In this document: piece by piece, positions 42,820 to 51,140 of the stretch
How the letters are laid out: each line of letters starts with the position of its first letter
How positions within the stretch are numbered: position 1 is the first letter of the stretch
Source: Lewinellaceae bacterium
Lineage (GTDB): Bacteria > Bacteroidota > Bacteroidia > Chitinophagales > Saprospiraceae
Assembly (NCBI GenBank): GCA_020636225.1
Contig: JACJYI010000003.1
Span: 682,001 to 746,000 of the forward strand
Direction of reading: 5' to 3'
Length of the DNA: 64,000 bases
Position numbers and translations under genes: made by a program
The notes under the pieces: model-generated
What the model saw: the letters and a program-made list of their open reading frames with translations, nothing else
What the model was told of the DNA's origin: nothing
The model's database searches: none

Positions 42820-44031
42820 ATGCATTTGATGTCGACTTCGGAGATCTTTCTGATCGCCATGATCCTGATCTATACGGTGCCGTATCTGATCTGGCGGGTC
42901 GGTCGAACAGAGTATTGGGCACCCCTGGTGGTGGTGCAGATCGTGACGGGAATCCTCCTGGGGCCGGGTGTGCTGGGGGCCCTGGTTCCGTCTTATTATG
43001 AATTCGTGTTCTCGCCGCCGGTGATCCAGTCCCTGAACGGGATCGCCATGTGGGCCGTGATGATCTTTGTTTGGATCGCAGGGATAGAACTGGATCTTCG
43101 ACAAGTCTGGACCTTCCGATCGGAAAGCGGACTGACGGCAGGTTTGGCTTTGGGTACTCCCCTGGTGTTTGGTGCCCTGGCAGCCCTGGTGCTATTGGGT
43201 TTTTGGGGAGGCTGGATAGGGCTCCATGGCCAACCATGGCAGTTTGTGCTGGGTGTTGGCATGGCCTGCGCCGTCACGGCACTGCCCATCTTGATCCTGT
43301 TCATGGAGAAGATGAACATCCTTCGCCAACCGATCGGACAACGGATCCTGCGTTACGCCAGTCTGGATGACCTGGCCATCTGGGGGGTCCTGGCCCTGAT
43401 CCTCATGGACTGGACCCGCGTCGGTCGCCAGGGCTTGTTCCTCCTCGGCTTCAGTTTGGCCAGCCTGCTGTTCCGAAAATTGATGCGCCGGCTACCCGGC
43501 ACTGACCGCTGGTTTGTCGGATTGATCTGGCTGGCCGCTTCCGGATTTATTGCCGACTGGGCCGGACTGCACTATATGGTCGGGGCCTTCCTGGCGGGCG
43601 TGGTCATGGATGCAGAATGGTTTGACCAGGAGGATATGGACAAACTTCGGCATTTCGTCCTGCTGATCATCATGCCCGTGTTTTTTCTCAGCACCGGATT
43701 GAAGACCGATTTTGAAGTGGGGGGAAAGGTTGTTTTCATCGCCGCTGCCCTCCTTCTGGTTGCTTCTGTGGGAGGCAAGCTGGCTGGTGTCCATGTGGCA
43801 GGCAGGATCCTGCGCTGGGAGAAGGGAGAAGCCAGCATCATCGGTTGGTTGCTGCAGACCAAAGCCCTGATCATGATCATTTTTGCCAATGTATTGCTGG
43901 ACAAAGGGGTGTTCACCAATCAGACGTTCACCGCTTTGCTGGTGATGGCAGTCTTGAGTACCATGCTTTCTGTGCCCATGGTGGCCCCCCGACTGATGGC
44001 CGGAAAGGAGCTGGTCTCCAGGAGCAGTTGA
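42820..44031 (+). CDS. Cation/proton antiporter (CPA2/KefB-like)
   Basis: This 403-residue transporter has about 11-12 membrane helices of the Na+/H+ exchanger fold. Conserved elements are VTGILLGPGVLG near residue 42, IAGIELDLRQVW near 87, the core YASLDDLAIWGVLAL near 180 (the DD pair is characteristic of the ion site), and FLAGVVMDAEWFD. No C-terminal RCK/TrkA-N domain is attached, unlike KefB/C. It probably exchanges Na+ or K+ for H+ across the inner membrane. Confidence 0.88.
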   Translation: MHLMSTSEIFLIAMILIYTVPYLIWRVGRTEYWAPLVVVQIVTGILLGPGVLGALVPSYYEFVFSPPVIQSLNGIAMWAVMIFVWIAGIELDLRQVWTFRSESGLTAGLALGTPLVFGALAALVLLGFWGGWIGLHGQPWQFVLGVGMACAVTALPILILFMEKMNILRQPIGQRILRYASLDDLAIWGVLALILMDWTRVGRQGLFLLGFSLASLLFRKLMRRLPGTDRWFVGLIWLAASGFIADWAGLHYMVGAFLAGVVMDAEWFDQEDMDKLRHFVLLIIMPVFFLSTGLKTDFEVGGKVVFIAAALLLVASVGGKLAGVHVAGRILRWEKGEASIIGWLLQTKALIMIIFANVLLDKGVFTNQTFTALLVMAVLSTMLSVPMVAPRLMAGKELVSRSS

Positions 44032-44182
44032 CCGTATCGCCACCTCGTCATTTCTCATGAGAGCATCCATGGCCAGTTGACCATCCGGGAATGCCGCTCA
44101 CCAGGAAGGTCCTTTCGAGACCAGTGATGAATCCCCTCCGGATAAGGCCAGTTTCTTTCCCGAGGCTTTCCTATCTTCCAGA

Positions 44183-45397
44183 ATGATTACCCGCATCCTT
44201 CTCCTGCTGGCTGGATCGTTGAGCAGCGTGGGCCTGAATGCGCAGATAGCCGGCTGTACGGACCCATTGGCAGAGAATTACCAGCCTATGGCCACCATCA
44301 ACGATGGATCATGCCTCTATGCGCCTGAATGGGTTTTCCCCACGTTGACTTGGGATCTGCCATCTGCCCTCAACGAGACCTCCGGCCTGATCCGTTGGGA
44401 TGACCTGCTCTGGACACACAATGATGATACCGATACCCGATTGTATGGCCTGGATGGATCGGATGGCAGCATCAGTCTGGAATGCCTGCTCCCAGGGGTG
44501 AGCAACCAGGACTGGGAGGATGTCGACCAGGACGACACGTACGTCTACATCGGCGATTTCGGCAACAATAGCTCTGGCAATCGGCAAGACTTGCACATCC
44601 TTCGAGTGGAAAAGGCCTCCCTCTGCAGTGGGTCACCGACGATCGACACGATCTGGTTCCAATATGAGGACCAATCCGATTTCAGTACCCAGGCCAGCAA
44701 TACCACGGATTTTGATTGCGAGGCCATGGTGGTCGGAACGGACAGTATCTATCTCATCACCAAGCAATGGACAAGCCTTGGGACGGTAGTGTATGCCTTG
44801 CCCAAGGATCCGGGTAATCATGATGCCGAGGCCAGAGGAACATTCCCGGTCAATGGACTGATCACCGGTGCGACATGGGTGGAGGAGAAGCACCTGTTGG
44901 TGCTTTGTGGGTATTCTTCCTTACTCCAGCCCTTCGTTTTTCTCTGTTATGATTATGCGGGCACGGATTTTTTTACGGGCAACAAGCGTCGCCTGGACCT
45001 GGCCTTACCCTTTCACCAGGTGGAGGGGATCACCACGACGGATGGTTTGACGTATGCCCTGACCAATGAGCGGTTTGCCCAGGTCCTGATGATCCCACCG
45101 CGGTTGCATGCCCTGGATCTGAGCCCGTTCCTGGTAGACTACCTGGGTGGGAGCACCGCTCTGGATCACCAGGATGAAGCCGGAATCCAGGATCAGGTCA
45201 CCTGGCAGGATGGTCGGTTGAATATCGTTCAATCAGTCCCCAAAAATACACTGGTCAGAATGATGGATCTCCTGGGTCGACCGATTTTCGATTTGATGTG
45301 TTTCGATATACAATGCCGGCAGGAACTTGTGCAGATACCGTCTGGGCTGTACCTGGTGCATGTCGGCACCTTTGTCCACAAGGTGTGGGTACCTTGA
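44183..45397 (+). CDS. T9SS-secreted protein with GCTDP N-terminal motif
   Basis: This 404-residue secreted protein has the signal peptide MITRILLLLAGSLSSVGLNAQ, followed directly by GCTDPLAENYQPMATINDGSC, a two-cysteine Bacteroidota surface motif usually found near the ends of secreted proteins. The body looks like a beta-propeller (e.g. LSALNETSGLIRWDDLLWTHNDD, LEGITTTDGLTYALTNERFA). The last ~70 residues resemble a type A T9SS domain (LVRMMDLLGRPIFDLM ... IPSGLYLVHVGTFVHKVWV). Function is unknown. ATG 44183 lies 4 nt after a TATCTTCC sequence. Confidence 0.8.
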   Translation: MITRILLLLAGSLSSVGLNAQIAGCTDPLAENYQPMATINDGSCLYAPEWVFPTLTWDLPSALNETSGLIRWDDLLWTHNDDTDTRLYGLDGSDGSISLECLLPGVSNQDWEDVDQDDTYVYIGDFGNNSSGNRQDLHILRVEKASLCSGSPTIDTIWFQYEDQSDFSTQASNTTDFDCEAMVVGTDSIYLITKQWTSLGTVVYALPKDPGNHDAEARGTFPVNGLITGATWVEEKHLLVLCGYSSLLQPFVFLCYDYAGTDFFTGNKRRLDLALPFHQVEGITTTDGLTYALTNERFAQVLMIPPRLHALDLSPFLVDYLGGSTALDHQDEAGIQDQVTWQDGRLNIVQSVPKNTLVRMMDLLGRPIFDLMCFDIQCRQELVQIPSGLYLVHVGTFVHKVWVP

Positions 45398-45456
45398 TGT
45401 CAACCAACTACCAGTAACTGTGAGAGAACAGTTCATTCATCCTCTTAATTCTGCTG

Positions 45457-45864
45457 ATGATCAAATTGATTGCCTCCTACCTCCTCACCGCCCTGGTCTT
45501 CTTTGCCATCGACCTTACCTGGCTGGGTTGGATCGCCAGGGACTGGTATGCGCGCCACATGGGCCACCTGATGCGGGATACGGTCAACTGGCCTGTGGCC
45601 ATCCTGTTCTACGCCTTGTTCATCGCAGGGCTCTTCGTGTTTGTGATCCTGCCGTCCATCGAGAAAGGTTCTCTGCGATCCGCCCTGGGTTATGGCGCCC
45701 TCTTTGGCCTGGTGACCTATGCAGCGTATGACCTCACCAATCTGGCCACCATGAAGGATTTTCCTGCAGGAGTGGTCGTGGGTGACATTGCCTGGGGGAT
45801 GCTGCTGTGCACCCTGGTGAGCGGAGCCGGGTATGGGATTCACCGCTGGATACTGACCCTGTGA
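45457..45864 (+). CDS. DUF2177 membrane protein
   Basis: This 135-residue four-helix membrane protein has the DUF2177 signature: YLLTALVFFAIDLTWLGWIARDWYARHMGHLM at the start, then FYALFIAGLFVFVILPSIEKGS, LGYGALFGLVTYAAYDLTNLATMKDFP and a final helix. No enzymatic role is established for the family. Its stop codon overlaps the next start by one base (TGATG), so it is coupled to the DUF1295 gene. The two families are also found together elsewhere near fatty-acid-modifying enzymes (from memory; context is only suggestive). Confidence 0.88.
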   Translation: MIKLIASYLLTALVFFAIDLTWLGWIARDWYARHMGHLMRDTVNWPVAILFYALFIAGLFVFVILPSIEKGSLRSALGYGALFGLVTYAAYDLTNLATMKDFPAGVVVGDIAWGMLLCTLVSGAGYGIHRWILTL

Positions 45865-46649
45865 TGGAGATCCTTGCCACAGCGGGCCTGATCATCCTGG
45901 TCTATGCCACAGGCTGGTACATCCTGTCCCTGTTCGTCCGGCGAAACGATATCGCGGATATCGCCTGGGGGCTGGGGTATGTCGTATTGTGTGGTTGGCT
46001 GATCCTGACCCGACCGGTAAGCCCGGTATTCTGGTTGATCGCTTCACTGATCGTTATCTGGGGTGTGCGCCTGGCCTGGCATATCGGTCGTCGCCTGATC
46101 GGCAAGCCGGAAGATTTTCGATACCGGAAATGGCGGGAAGAATGGGGGAGCACCTTTTATTGGCGCTCCTATCTGCAGGTGTATCTCCTGCAGGGCTTGT
46201 TGCTGGTCATCATCGCCATGCCCATACTCGTGGCGGCCGGACATCCCGAGGCCCGGTTGACCGGTTGGTCCTGGTTGGCTGCTGGGATTTGGCTGGCAGG
46301 GTTTCTGATCCAGGCCATTGCCGATGCGCAACTGGCCTCCTTTGTTCGCCACCGTGCCAGTCGGGAGGATGTCCTGGACACTGGCCTCTGGCGATATTCC
46401 CGCCATCCCAATTACTTCGGAGAGATCCTGATGTGGTGGGCGATCTGGGCCATCACCATACCATTGCCCGGGAGCTGGTTGGGCATAGTGGGCCCGGTCA
46501 CCATTACCTGGTTGCTGGTCTTCGTGTCCGGAGTGCCCATGCTGGAAAAGAGGTATGCGGAACATACCGGCTATCAGGGCTATCGGAAACGAACCAGCAT
46601 GCTGATTCCCTGGTGGCCGGATCAGGATGACGATCAAACGGCAGCGTAG
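45864..46649 (+). CDS. DUF1295, steroid 5-alpha-reductase-like membrane protein
   Basis: This 261-residue integral membrane protein of the DUF1295 family is related to steroid 5-alpha reductases and ICMT-like methyltransferases. The C-terminal signature is LDTGLWRYSRHPNYFGEILMWWAIW, then SGVPMLEKRYAEHTGYQGYRKRTSMLIPW. The RHPNYFGE motif is the cofactor/lipid-binding hallmark of this fold. It probably reduces or otherwise modifies a lipid double bond. Translation is coupled to the DUF2177 gene; I start at 45864 rather than the longer frame from 45807 because of that overlap. Confidence 0.9.
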   Translation: MEILATAGLIILVYATGWYILSLFVRRNDIADIAWGLGYVVLCGWLILTRPVSPVFWLIASLIVIWGVRLAWHIGRRLIGKPEDFRYRKWREEWGSTFYWRSYLQVYLLQGLLLVIIAMPILVAAGHPEARLTGWSWLAAGIWLAGFLIQAIADAQLASFVRHRASREDVLDTGLWRYSRHPNYFGEILMWWAIWAITIPLPGSWLGIVGPVTITWLLVFVSGVPMLEKRYAEHTGYQGYRKRTSMLIPWWPDQDDDQTAA

Positions 46650-46696
46650 ATGATCTGGTCAAGGATGGATCTTGTCAAACGAATGTTCTTCCTGTC

Positions 46697-48913
46697 TTAT
46701 CGGACGACCTGTACTTCCCCCTGGACCTGTTTGGTCTCGCCCCAATAATCCACATACTGGACCTGCCAGACATAGATGCCGGCATCCAGAGGCCGGCCGT
46801 TCAGTTGGCCATCCCATTCCGCTTCATCATCCCTGGTCTGAAAGACCAGATTGCCCCATCGATCGTAAACCTGCAGCAACATGTTGTCCAGGCCCCTGGA
46901 GGTCAGCAGACGGAATCCGTCATTGAATCCATCCACATTGGGACTGAACGCGGTCGGAGCGTAGATCCGGTAGACGGGTTCGATCTCGACATACCGGACG
47001 ATGCTGTCATAGCAGCCGGCCAGGTTGGTCACTTCCAGGATCACCTCATAGATGCCGATATCCGGAAAGGAATAGCTCATCGAGGGCGCGGTTGAACTGT
47101 ATTCCCCGGGAATGGTCCACTGGAAAAACTCGCCATAGGCAGACTCATCCTTGAACAGGACGAGAGGATTGTCCTCATTGATCCGTTCAGCAGGTAAGAA
47201 GCTGAAATCGGCCACGACCGGAAATCGGGTAAGGATGCGGTTGGCCTCCAGGATGGATGATTGACATCCGAAGGGAGAGGTGATGGTCAGGCCGACATCC
47301 CAGGACCCCGGCTCCATGTAAGTATGACGGGGAATGGTTCCCTGTCCGGTCGCGCCGTCGCCGAAATCCCAGTCCAGCAGGTATTCAGCCGTCAGGGGCG
47401 TGGAGGTGTTGATGAATTGTACCTCCAGGGGCAGGCAGCCCATATCCGGATCATTGGTGAATGCCACGGGATCCGGCAGGGGGAACCAATCCAGGATCCG
47501 GGTAATGGTCCGTTCACAACCAAAGGTATCCACGGCGGTAAAGGACGGTGCATAGACACCCAGGGCCGGATAGGCGTAGTTGACCGGGTTGCCATTGATC
47601 TCTTGACCGTTCTTGAAATCCCAGGTAATCCCCTCCAGGGCCGCAGGGTCGCGATTGACCTGAGCAGTAAACGTGAACGGGTCCCAGAGGCAGGAATCAC
47701 CGGTGACGGTCATGCTGCCTTCCAGTTCGGGGGTGACCAGGATCTCGATGGTGGTGGTGTCGGTACAGGACAATCCCGGGTTGGCCACCAGCACACCGGT
47801 ATACAGGCCGGGTTGGGGAAAGGTCATCTGAAGGGTATCGGACGTTTGCAGGACAACCGGTTGGAGGGACCCGGTATCGACCAGCCAGGCCACATCGGCG
47901 ATCTTGTCCAGTGGGGTGCTTTTATTGATCAGCGTCATGACCGACTTGCCACAGATCAACGCCTTTCCACCATAGAGGATATCGGCTGGGATCTCGATCT
48001 CGGCATTGATGGCCTGGACGCAGGCGACGACATTGAACTGGAAGTCGCGTTGGGTCGTGGACAACTTGACCCCATTGCGATATTCCGTCACGCAGACACC
48101 GACGACATACTGTCCCTGGATAGCCGGGAACCCGAAGATCTCACCGGTCACCGGGTCAATGGTCACCGGTGGATTGCCACCCAGCGGATTGTCTTGGGTG
48201 AAGGGAAACAGAAAGGTCACGCCATCATAAGGGGGCTTCGATTCCGGATTGGGGGCCACGTTGTTCTTGGATCCACCTTCGAGGGGGGTGCAAAACGAGT
48301 AGACGAGTGAATCTCCATCCACATCGGTGGCACTATGGTCAAATCGGAGGGTGTCATTCACGCATATCGCAATGGGGGGGAAGTCGTTGAAGGTCGGGCT
48401 GCTGTTGCATTCCTGTTGGGCCAACGGGGTGATCTCCACGGCATAGGTGGCGCCATAATCGCCGGGGGTGACGATATTCGAAATGGTGCCGTTGCGGCAA
48501 CAGCGCTGGTACGCGATGAAATAGCTTTGATTGGTGGGGGTCAGATTGACGGTGAAGGTATAGACACCCTGTTCGACACAGACATTGGACGGGGCGGTCA
48601 GGCAGGGGTTGGTGACCACGGGATCGATCTTGGTGATCACGGGATTGCCGATATTCGGGGTGCCCATTTGCTGGGCGGAAGGCCCCGAGCCCAGGAAGAT
48701 GGTGACCCTGGCCGGTGTGGATCCCGGTCCGCTGCCATCAAAGCCAGCCTGGCCGGAAAAGCAATCGCGGTACACCCGCATGGTGATCCGGTACTGGTTG
48801 TTGCCCAGGCACTCATAGGTCATTTCACCCCCGACGATATGAGTGGCGGATGCCACCACCGGGACGAGGAGGAGCAGGACGAGTGACCAGATCAGAGAGA
48901 AGAGATCCTTCAT
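46697..48913 (-). CDS. Large T9SS protein with PKD domains and type B sorting domain
   Basis: This 738-residue secreted or surface protein has the signal MKDLFSLIWSLVLLLLVPVVASATHIVGGEMTYECLG. The opening ATHIVGGEMTYECLGNNQYRITMRVYRDC is a beta-domain found at the start of many Bacteroidota gliding-associated proteins. Later come PKD-like domains (LLDWDFGDGATGQGTIPRHTY; TSPFGCQSS). The last ~95 residues are the CHU_C/type B T9SS domain (IYAPTAFSPNVDGFNDGFRLL ... VYDRWGNLVFQTRDDEAEWDGQLNGRPLDAGIYVWQ). Start 48913 gives the clean signal peptide. A function in adhesion or gliding is likely but not proven. Confidence 0.9.
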   Translation of the reverse strand: MKDLFSLIWSLVLLLLVPVVASATHIVGGEMTYECLGNNQYRITMRVYRDCFSGQAGFDGSGPGSTPARVTIFLGSGPSAQQMGTPNIGNPVITKIDPVVTNPCLTAPSNVCVEQGVYTFTVNLTPTNQSYFIAYQRCCRNGTISNIVTPGDYGATYAVEITPLAQQECNSSPTFNDFPPIAICVNDTLRFDHSATDVDGDSLVYSFCTPLEGGSKNNVAPNPESKPPYDGVTFLFPFTQDNPLGGNPPVTIDPVTGEIFGFPAIQGQYVVGVCVTEYRNGVKLSTTQRDFQFNVVACVQAINAEIEIPADILYGGKALICGKSVMTLINKSTPLDKIADVAWLVDTGSLQPVVLQTSDTLQMTFPQPGLYTGVLVANPGLSCTDTTTIEILVTPELEGSMTVTGDSCLWDPFTFTAQVNRDPAALEGITWDFKNGQEINGNPVNYAYPALGVYAPSFTAVDTFGCERTITRILDWFPLPDPVAFTNDPDMGCLPLEVQFINTSTPLTAEYLLDWDFGDGATGQGTIPRHTYMEPGSWDVGLTITSPFGCQSSILEANRILTRFPVVADFSFLPAERINEDNPLVLFKDESAYGEFFQWTIPGEYSSTAPSMSYSFPDIGIYEVILEVTNLAGCYDSIVRYVEIEPVYRIYAPTAFSPNVDGFNDGFRLLTSRGLDNMLLQVYDRWGNLVFQTRDDEAEWDGQLNGRPLDAGIYVWQVQYVDYWGETKQVQGEVQVVR

Positions 48914-49079
48914 GGATGGAGATAGAGAACGTCTATGAATCAGATTACCTGAACAGGTCAGAGGGACAGGATGTTTGCAGAATGAAGAAATCATTCAGGA
49001 TACTAAGATACAACGCTACGGACTCCCTTGTGTCATCTACCTGTCAAACTGTTTGCCTGGCGACATTCCGGAGGGCCGT

Positions 49080-49538
49080 TTACCACACATACGGGACCAG
49101 GAAATAGGTGGTCTGTCGATAGATCTGCCATTCCTGACCAAACCGATGGGCCAGTTCACGTTCTTCGCGCATGGCCCGCAGGGTGAGGACAGGCCAGAGG
49201 ATCAGCAGGGTCGCTGCCACGGCAAGCCAGTTGTTGAGGGCCAGGGCCAGGCCGGCAAATGCCACCATCATGCCCAGAAAGAATGGATGGCGAACATATC
49301 GGTAGGGGCCGCGGTTGACCAGTTTGTCGCCCGGGTCGAGTCGGAACATCAGCCATCCCAGGGTGACCAGTGCCCAGAAGAGCAGGAGCAGGGCGGGAAA
49401 AAGAATGGCCATGGAAATGTCGTTCCAGTGAGCCGTGCCAGGATGGATGGGCCAGGGGAAGATCAGATTGGATGTCAGCATAATGACCATGCCGACGGCC
49501 GTGGATGCGACCAGCAAACGATGTCCGGGGAGTTGCAT
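49080..49538 (-). CDS. Isoprenylcysteine carboxyl methyltransferase-like (ICMT/PEMT) membrane protein
   Basis: This 152-residue four-helix membrane methyltransferase-like protein carries the ICMT-family signature LVNRGPYRYVRHPFFLGMMVAFAGLALALNNWLAV and the C-terminal LRAMREERELAHRFGQEWQIYRQTTYFLVP (the ExxL..FG..Y..Y pattern). Bacterial members act on lipids or small molecules, and their substrates are mostly unknown. A TAACTTG element precedes it. It lies upstream of the large T9SS gene, separated by 166 bp. Confidence 0.85.
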   Translation of the reverse strand: MQLPGHRLLVASTAVGMVIMLTSNLIFPWPIHPGTAHWNDISMAILFPALLLLFWALVTLGWLMFRLDPGDKLVNRGPYRYVRHPFFLGMMVAFAGLALALNNWLAVAATLLILWPVLTLRAMREERELAHRFGQEWQIYRQTTYFLVPYVW

Positions 49539-49635
49539 GATGCCGTGTTTGGAAGCAAGTTAACAACTTCGTCCAGTGCTGGGAGCGACGAGGATCATGT
49601 CAGCCAATAACCTCCGTCCAAGAAGAGGAGGAACA

Positions 49636-49668
49636 AAAAAAAGGATGGACCGTGAGGTCCATCCTTTT
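49636..49668 (-). terminator. Intrinsic terminator after the 49706-50125 gene
   Basis: A 12-bp stem (AAAGGATGGACC and its complement, loop GTGA) carries eight A residues on its left, giving eight U residues on the minus transcript. It follows the stop of the hypothetical membrane protein gene. Confidence 0.9.
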
Positions 49669-49705
49669 GTTAGCATCAGGTGATTGATGGTATGTAGGAG
49701 GCCGG

Positions 49706-50125
49706 TCAGTTGCCCCTGCCGAGCATCCAGGCCGCAACAGCACCGACGATGGCTGATGCAACTGCTGAGACGATGATGTCTACGATGACCCCGTTCAGAT
49801 TTGAGATGTTGGTCGTCGCATACATGATGAAATCAAATGCCCCGGCCATGATCAACGCGATGATCGCCCCGGCTTTTGCCCCGGTTACCGGATTGGTGAT
49901 GTTCGCCCAACGGCCAAAGATGTAGGCATAGAGAAGACCCATCAGCAGGTTGCCGAGGACCAGTGCCCACCAGATCATCTCATCTTCCCCACGGCTGACG
50001 CCGGTTGCCGTGCCGGCAAAGGATTCCGACATGCCTCCGAGGATCATGACCCAGATGATCCATCCGACAAAAAAAGCAACAATGCCTGCAACAAGGCCAG
50101 AGATCAGGATTTTGTTGGTACTCAT
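49706..50125 (-). CDS. Hypothetical four-helix membrane protein
   Basis: This 139-residue small membrane protein has glycine/alanine-rich helices: an N-terminal GLVAGIVAFFVGWIIWVMILGG, then MIWWALVLGNLLMGLLYAYIFGRWANI, AGAIIALIMAGAFDFIMYATTNI and a last VDIIVSAVASAIVGAVAAWMLG. It is similar in layout to small DUF1761-like proteins, but the assignment is not secure. It has a TATATTG-type element upstream on the minus strand and its own terminator, so it is monocistronic. Confidence 0.7.
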   Translation of the reverse strand: MSTNKILISGLVAGIVAFFVGWIIWVMILGGMSESFAGTATGVSRGEDEMIWWALVLGNLLMGLLYAYIFGRWANITNPVTGAKAGAIIALIMAGAFDFIMYATTNISNLNGVIVDIIVSAVASAIVGAVAAWMLGRGN

Positions 50126-50255
50126 AGCGTTTGATTTGATTGGTTAGGTGAATAAAGTTGGTCCAATATACACAATGGCGCAAATAAATTGCTATCCTGT
50201 ACAATGAAATCGACAGGATGAGCGGAAGTCCGGTGATTGGCAGGATTATCTTTCG

Positions 50256-51071
50256 CTATGCAGCAGGGTGGTCGGCCATCAGTGCATCCGGCCGTTTGAT
50301 CCCCTTCTTGAGGGATCGGAACAACTTACCGCAGGCATAGGCATCGACCAGGCGGTGATCGAGGGTCGCACTCAGGTTGAGGATGCGTCGGGGCATGATC
50401 TGATCACCGACAACGGCCGGTTTGGTCTGCACGCTACCCATCACCAGCACCATGCTGACATTGGATACGGGCAGCAGGGCCGGATAGCCGACATCCAGGC
50501 CGATACTGCCAATGTTCGAAAAGATGATGGAGCCGAAGGCATCCGGGCCCATGCGGGTGAACGGGATCCGGATCCCCCAGTCGATCACTACCTTCTGCCA
50601 CAACCGGATCACGAGATTGCGCAAGGGCCAACCGAGGCGATCGAGCCATACTTTCTGCTTGGCCGCGCCTTCCTGATCCTCCTGGCGATGATCCTGCAGG
50701 TTGGTGTTCATCCATTCGGCCATCTTGGGAATGGTCATCCGGTCGGCATTCCGCAGTCGCAGGGTCCCCATCTGGTTGTCCTTCTTCATCAGGACACTGA
50801 CGATGATGTCCACGGATGGCCGATGGAGGATCCGACCCCGGCTGACATAGCAATTCAGCTCCGGGACATCATGTCGCAGAGCACGCGCGGCGAGCAGGAG
50901 CAGGGGATACATCAGGGTGATCTTCAACCCTTCCTGGCGCTGGCGGGACACCCAATCCTCCAGCTCGGTGACATCCAGTTCGACAGTGCCAAAGATCCGG
51001 CCGTCCAGGGGTTTGCTGTAGATGGCCGTGGATATGCGGCGCCAGGGCGTATTGGGGTTGAAGTGGGTCAT
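50256..51071 (-). CDS. Stand-alone 2-oxoacid dehydrogenase E2-type acyltransferase domain
   Basis: This is a 271-residue catalytic domain of the chloramphenicol-acetyltransferase/E2 fold. The catalytic histidine lies in LNLSATLDHRLVDAYACGKLFRSL (HRxxDA in place of HRxxDG). Other fold markers are ISTAIYSKPLDGRIFG at the start, VDIIVSVLMKKDNQMGTLRLRNADRM, and FGSIIFSNIGSIGLDVGYPALLPVSNVSMVLVMG. There is no lipoyl domain and no E3-binding domain, so it is not a normal E2 subunit. It may acylate a small molecule or lipid. The genes upstream on the same strand encode a T9SS protein and a cupin-like protein. Confidence 0.82.
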   Translation of the reverse strand: MTHFNPNTPWRRISTAIYSKPLDGRIFGTVELDVTELEDWVSRQRQEGLKITLMYPLLLLAARALRHDVPELNCYVSRGRILHRPSVDIIVSVLMKKDNQMGTLRLRNADRMTIPKMAEWMNTNLQDHRQEDQEGAAKQKVWLDRLGWPLRNLVIRLWQKVVIDWGIRIPFTRMGPDAFGSIIFSNIGSIGLDVGYPALLPVSNVSMVLVMGSVQTKPAVVGDQIMPRRILNLSATLDHRLVDAYACGKLFRSLKKGIKRPDALMADHPAA

Positions 51072-51140
51072 GGAAGGCGAGATTGTCAATCGTGGAGATC
51101 AATGGAATCAGAACAATGAGTAGGTGTTAAAAATGCTGGC

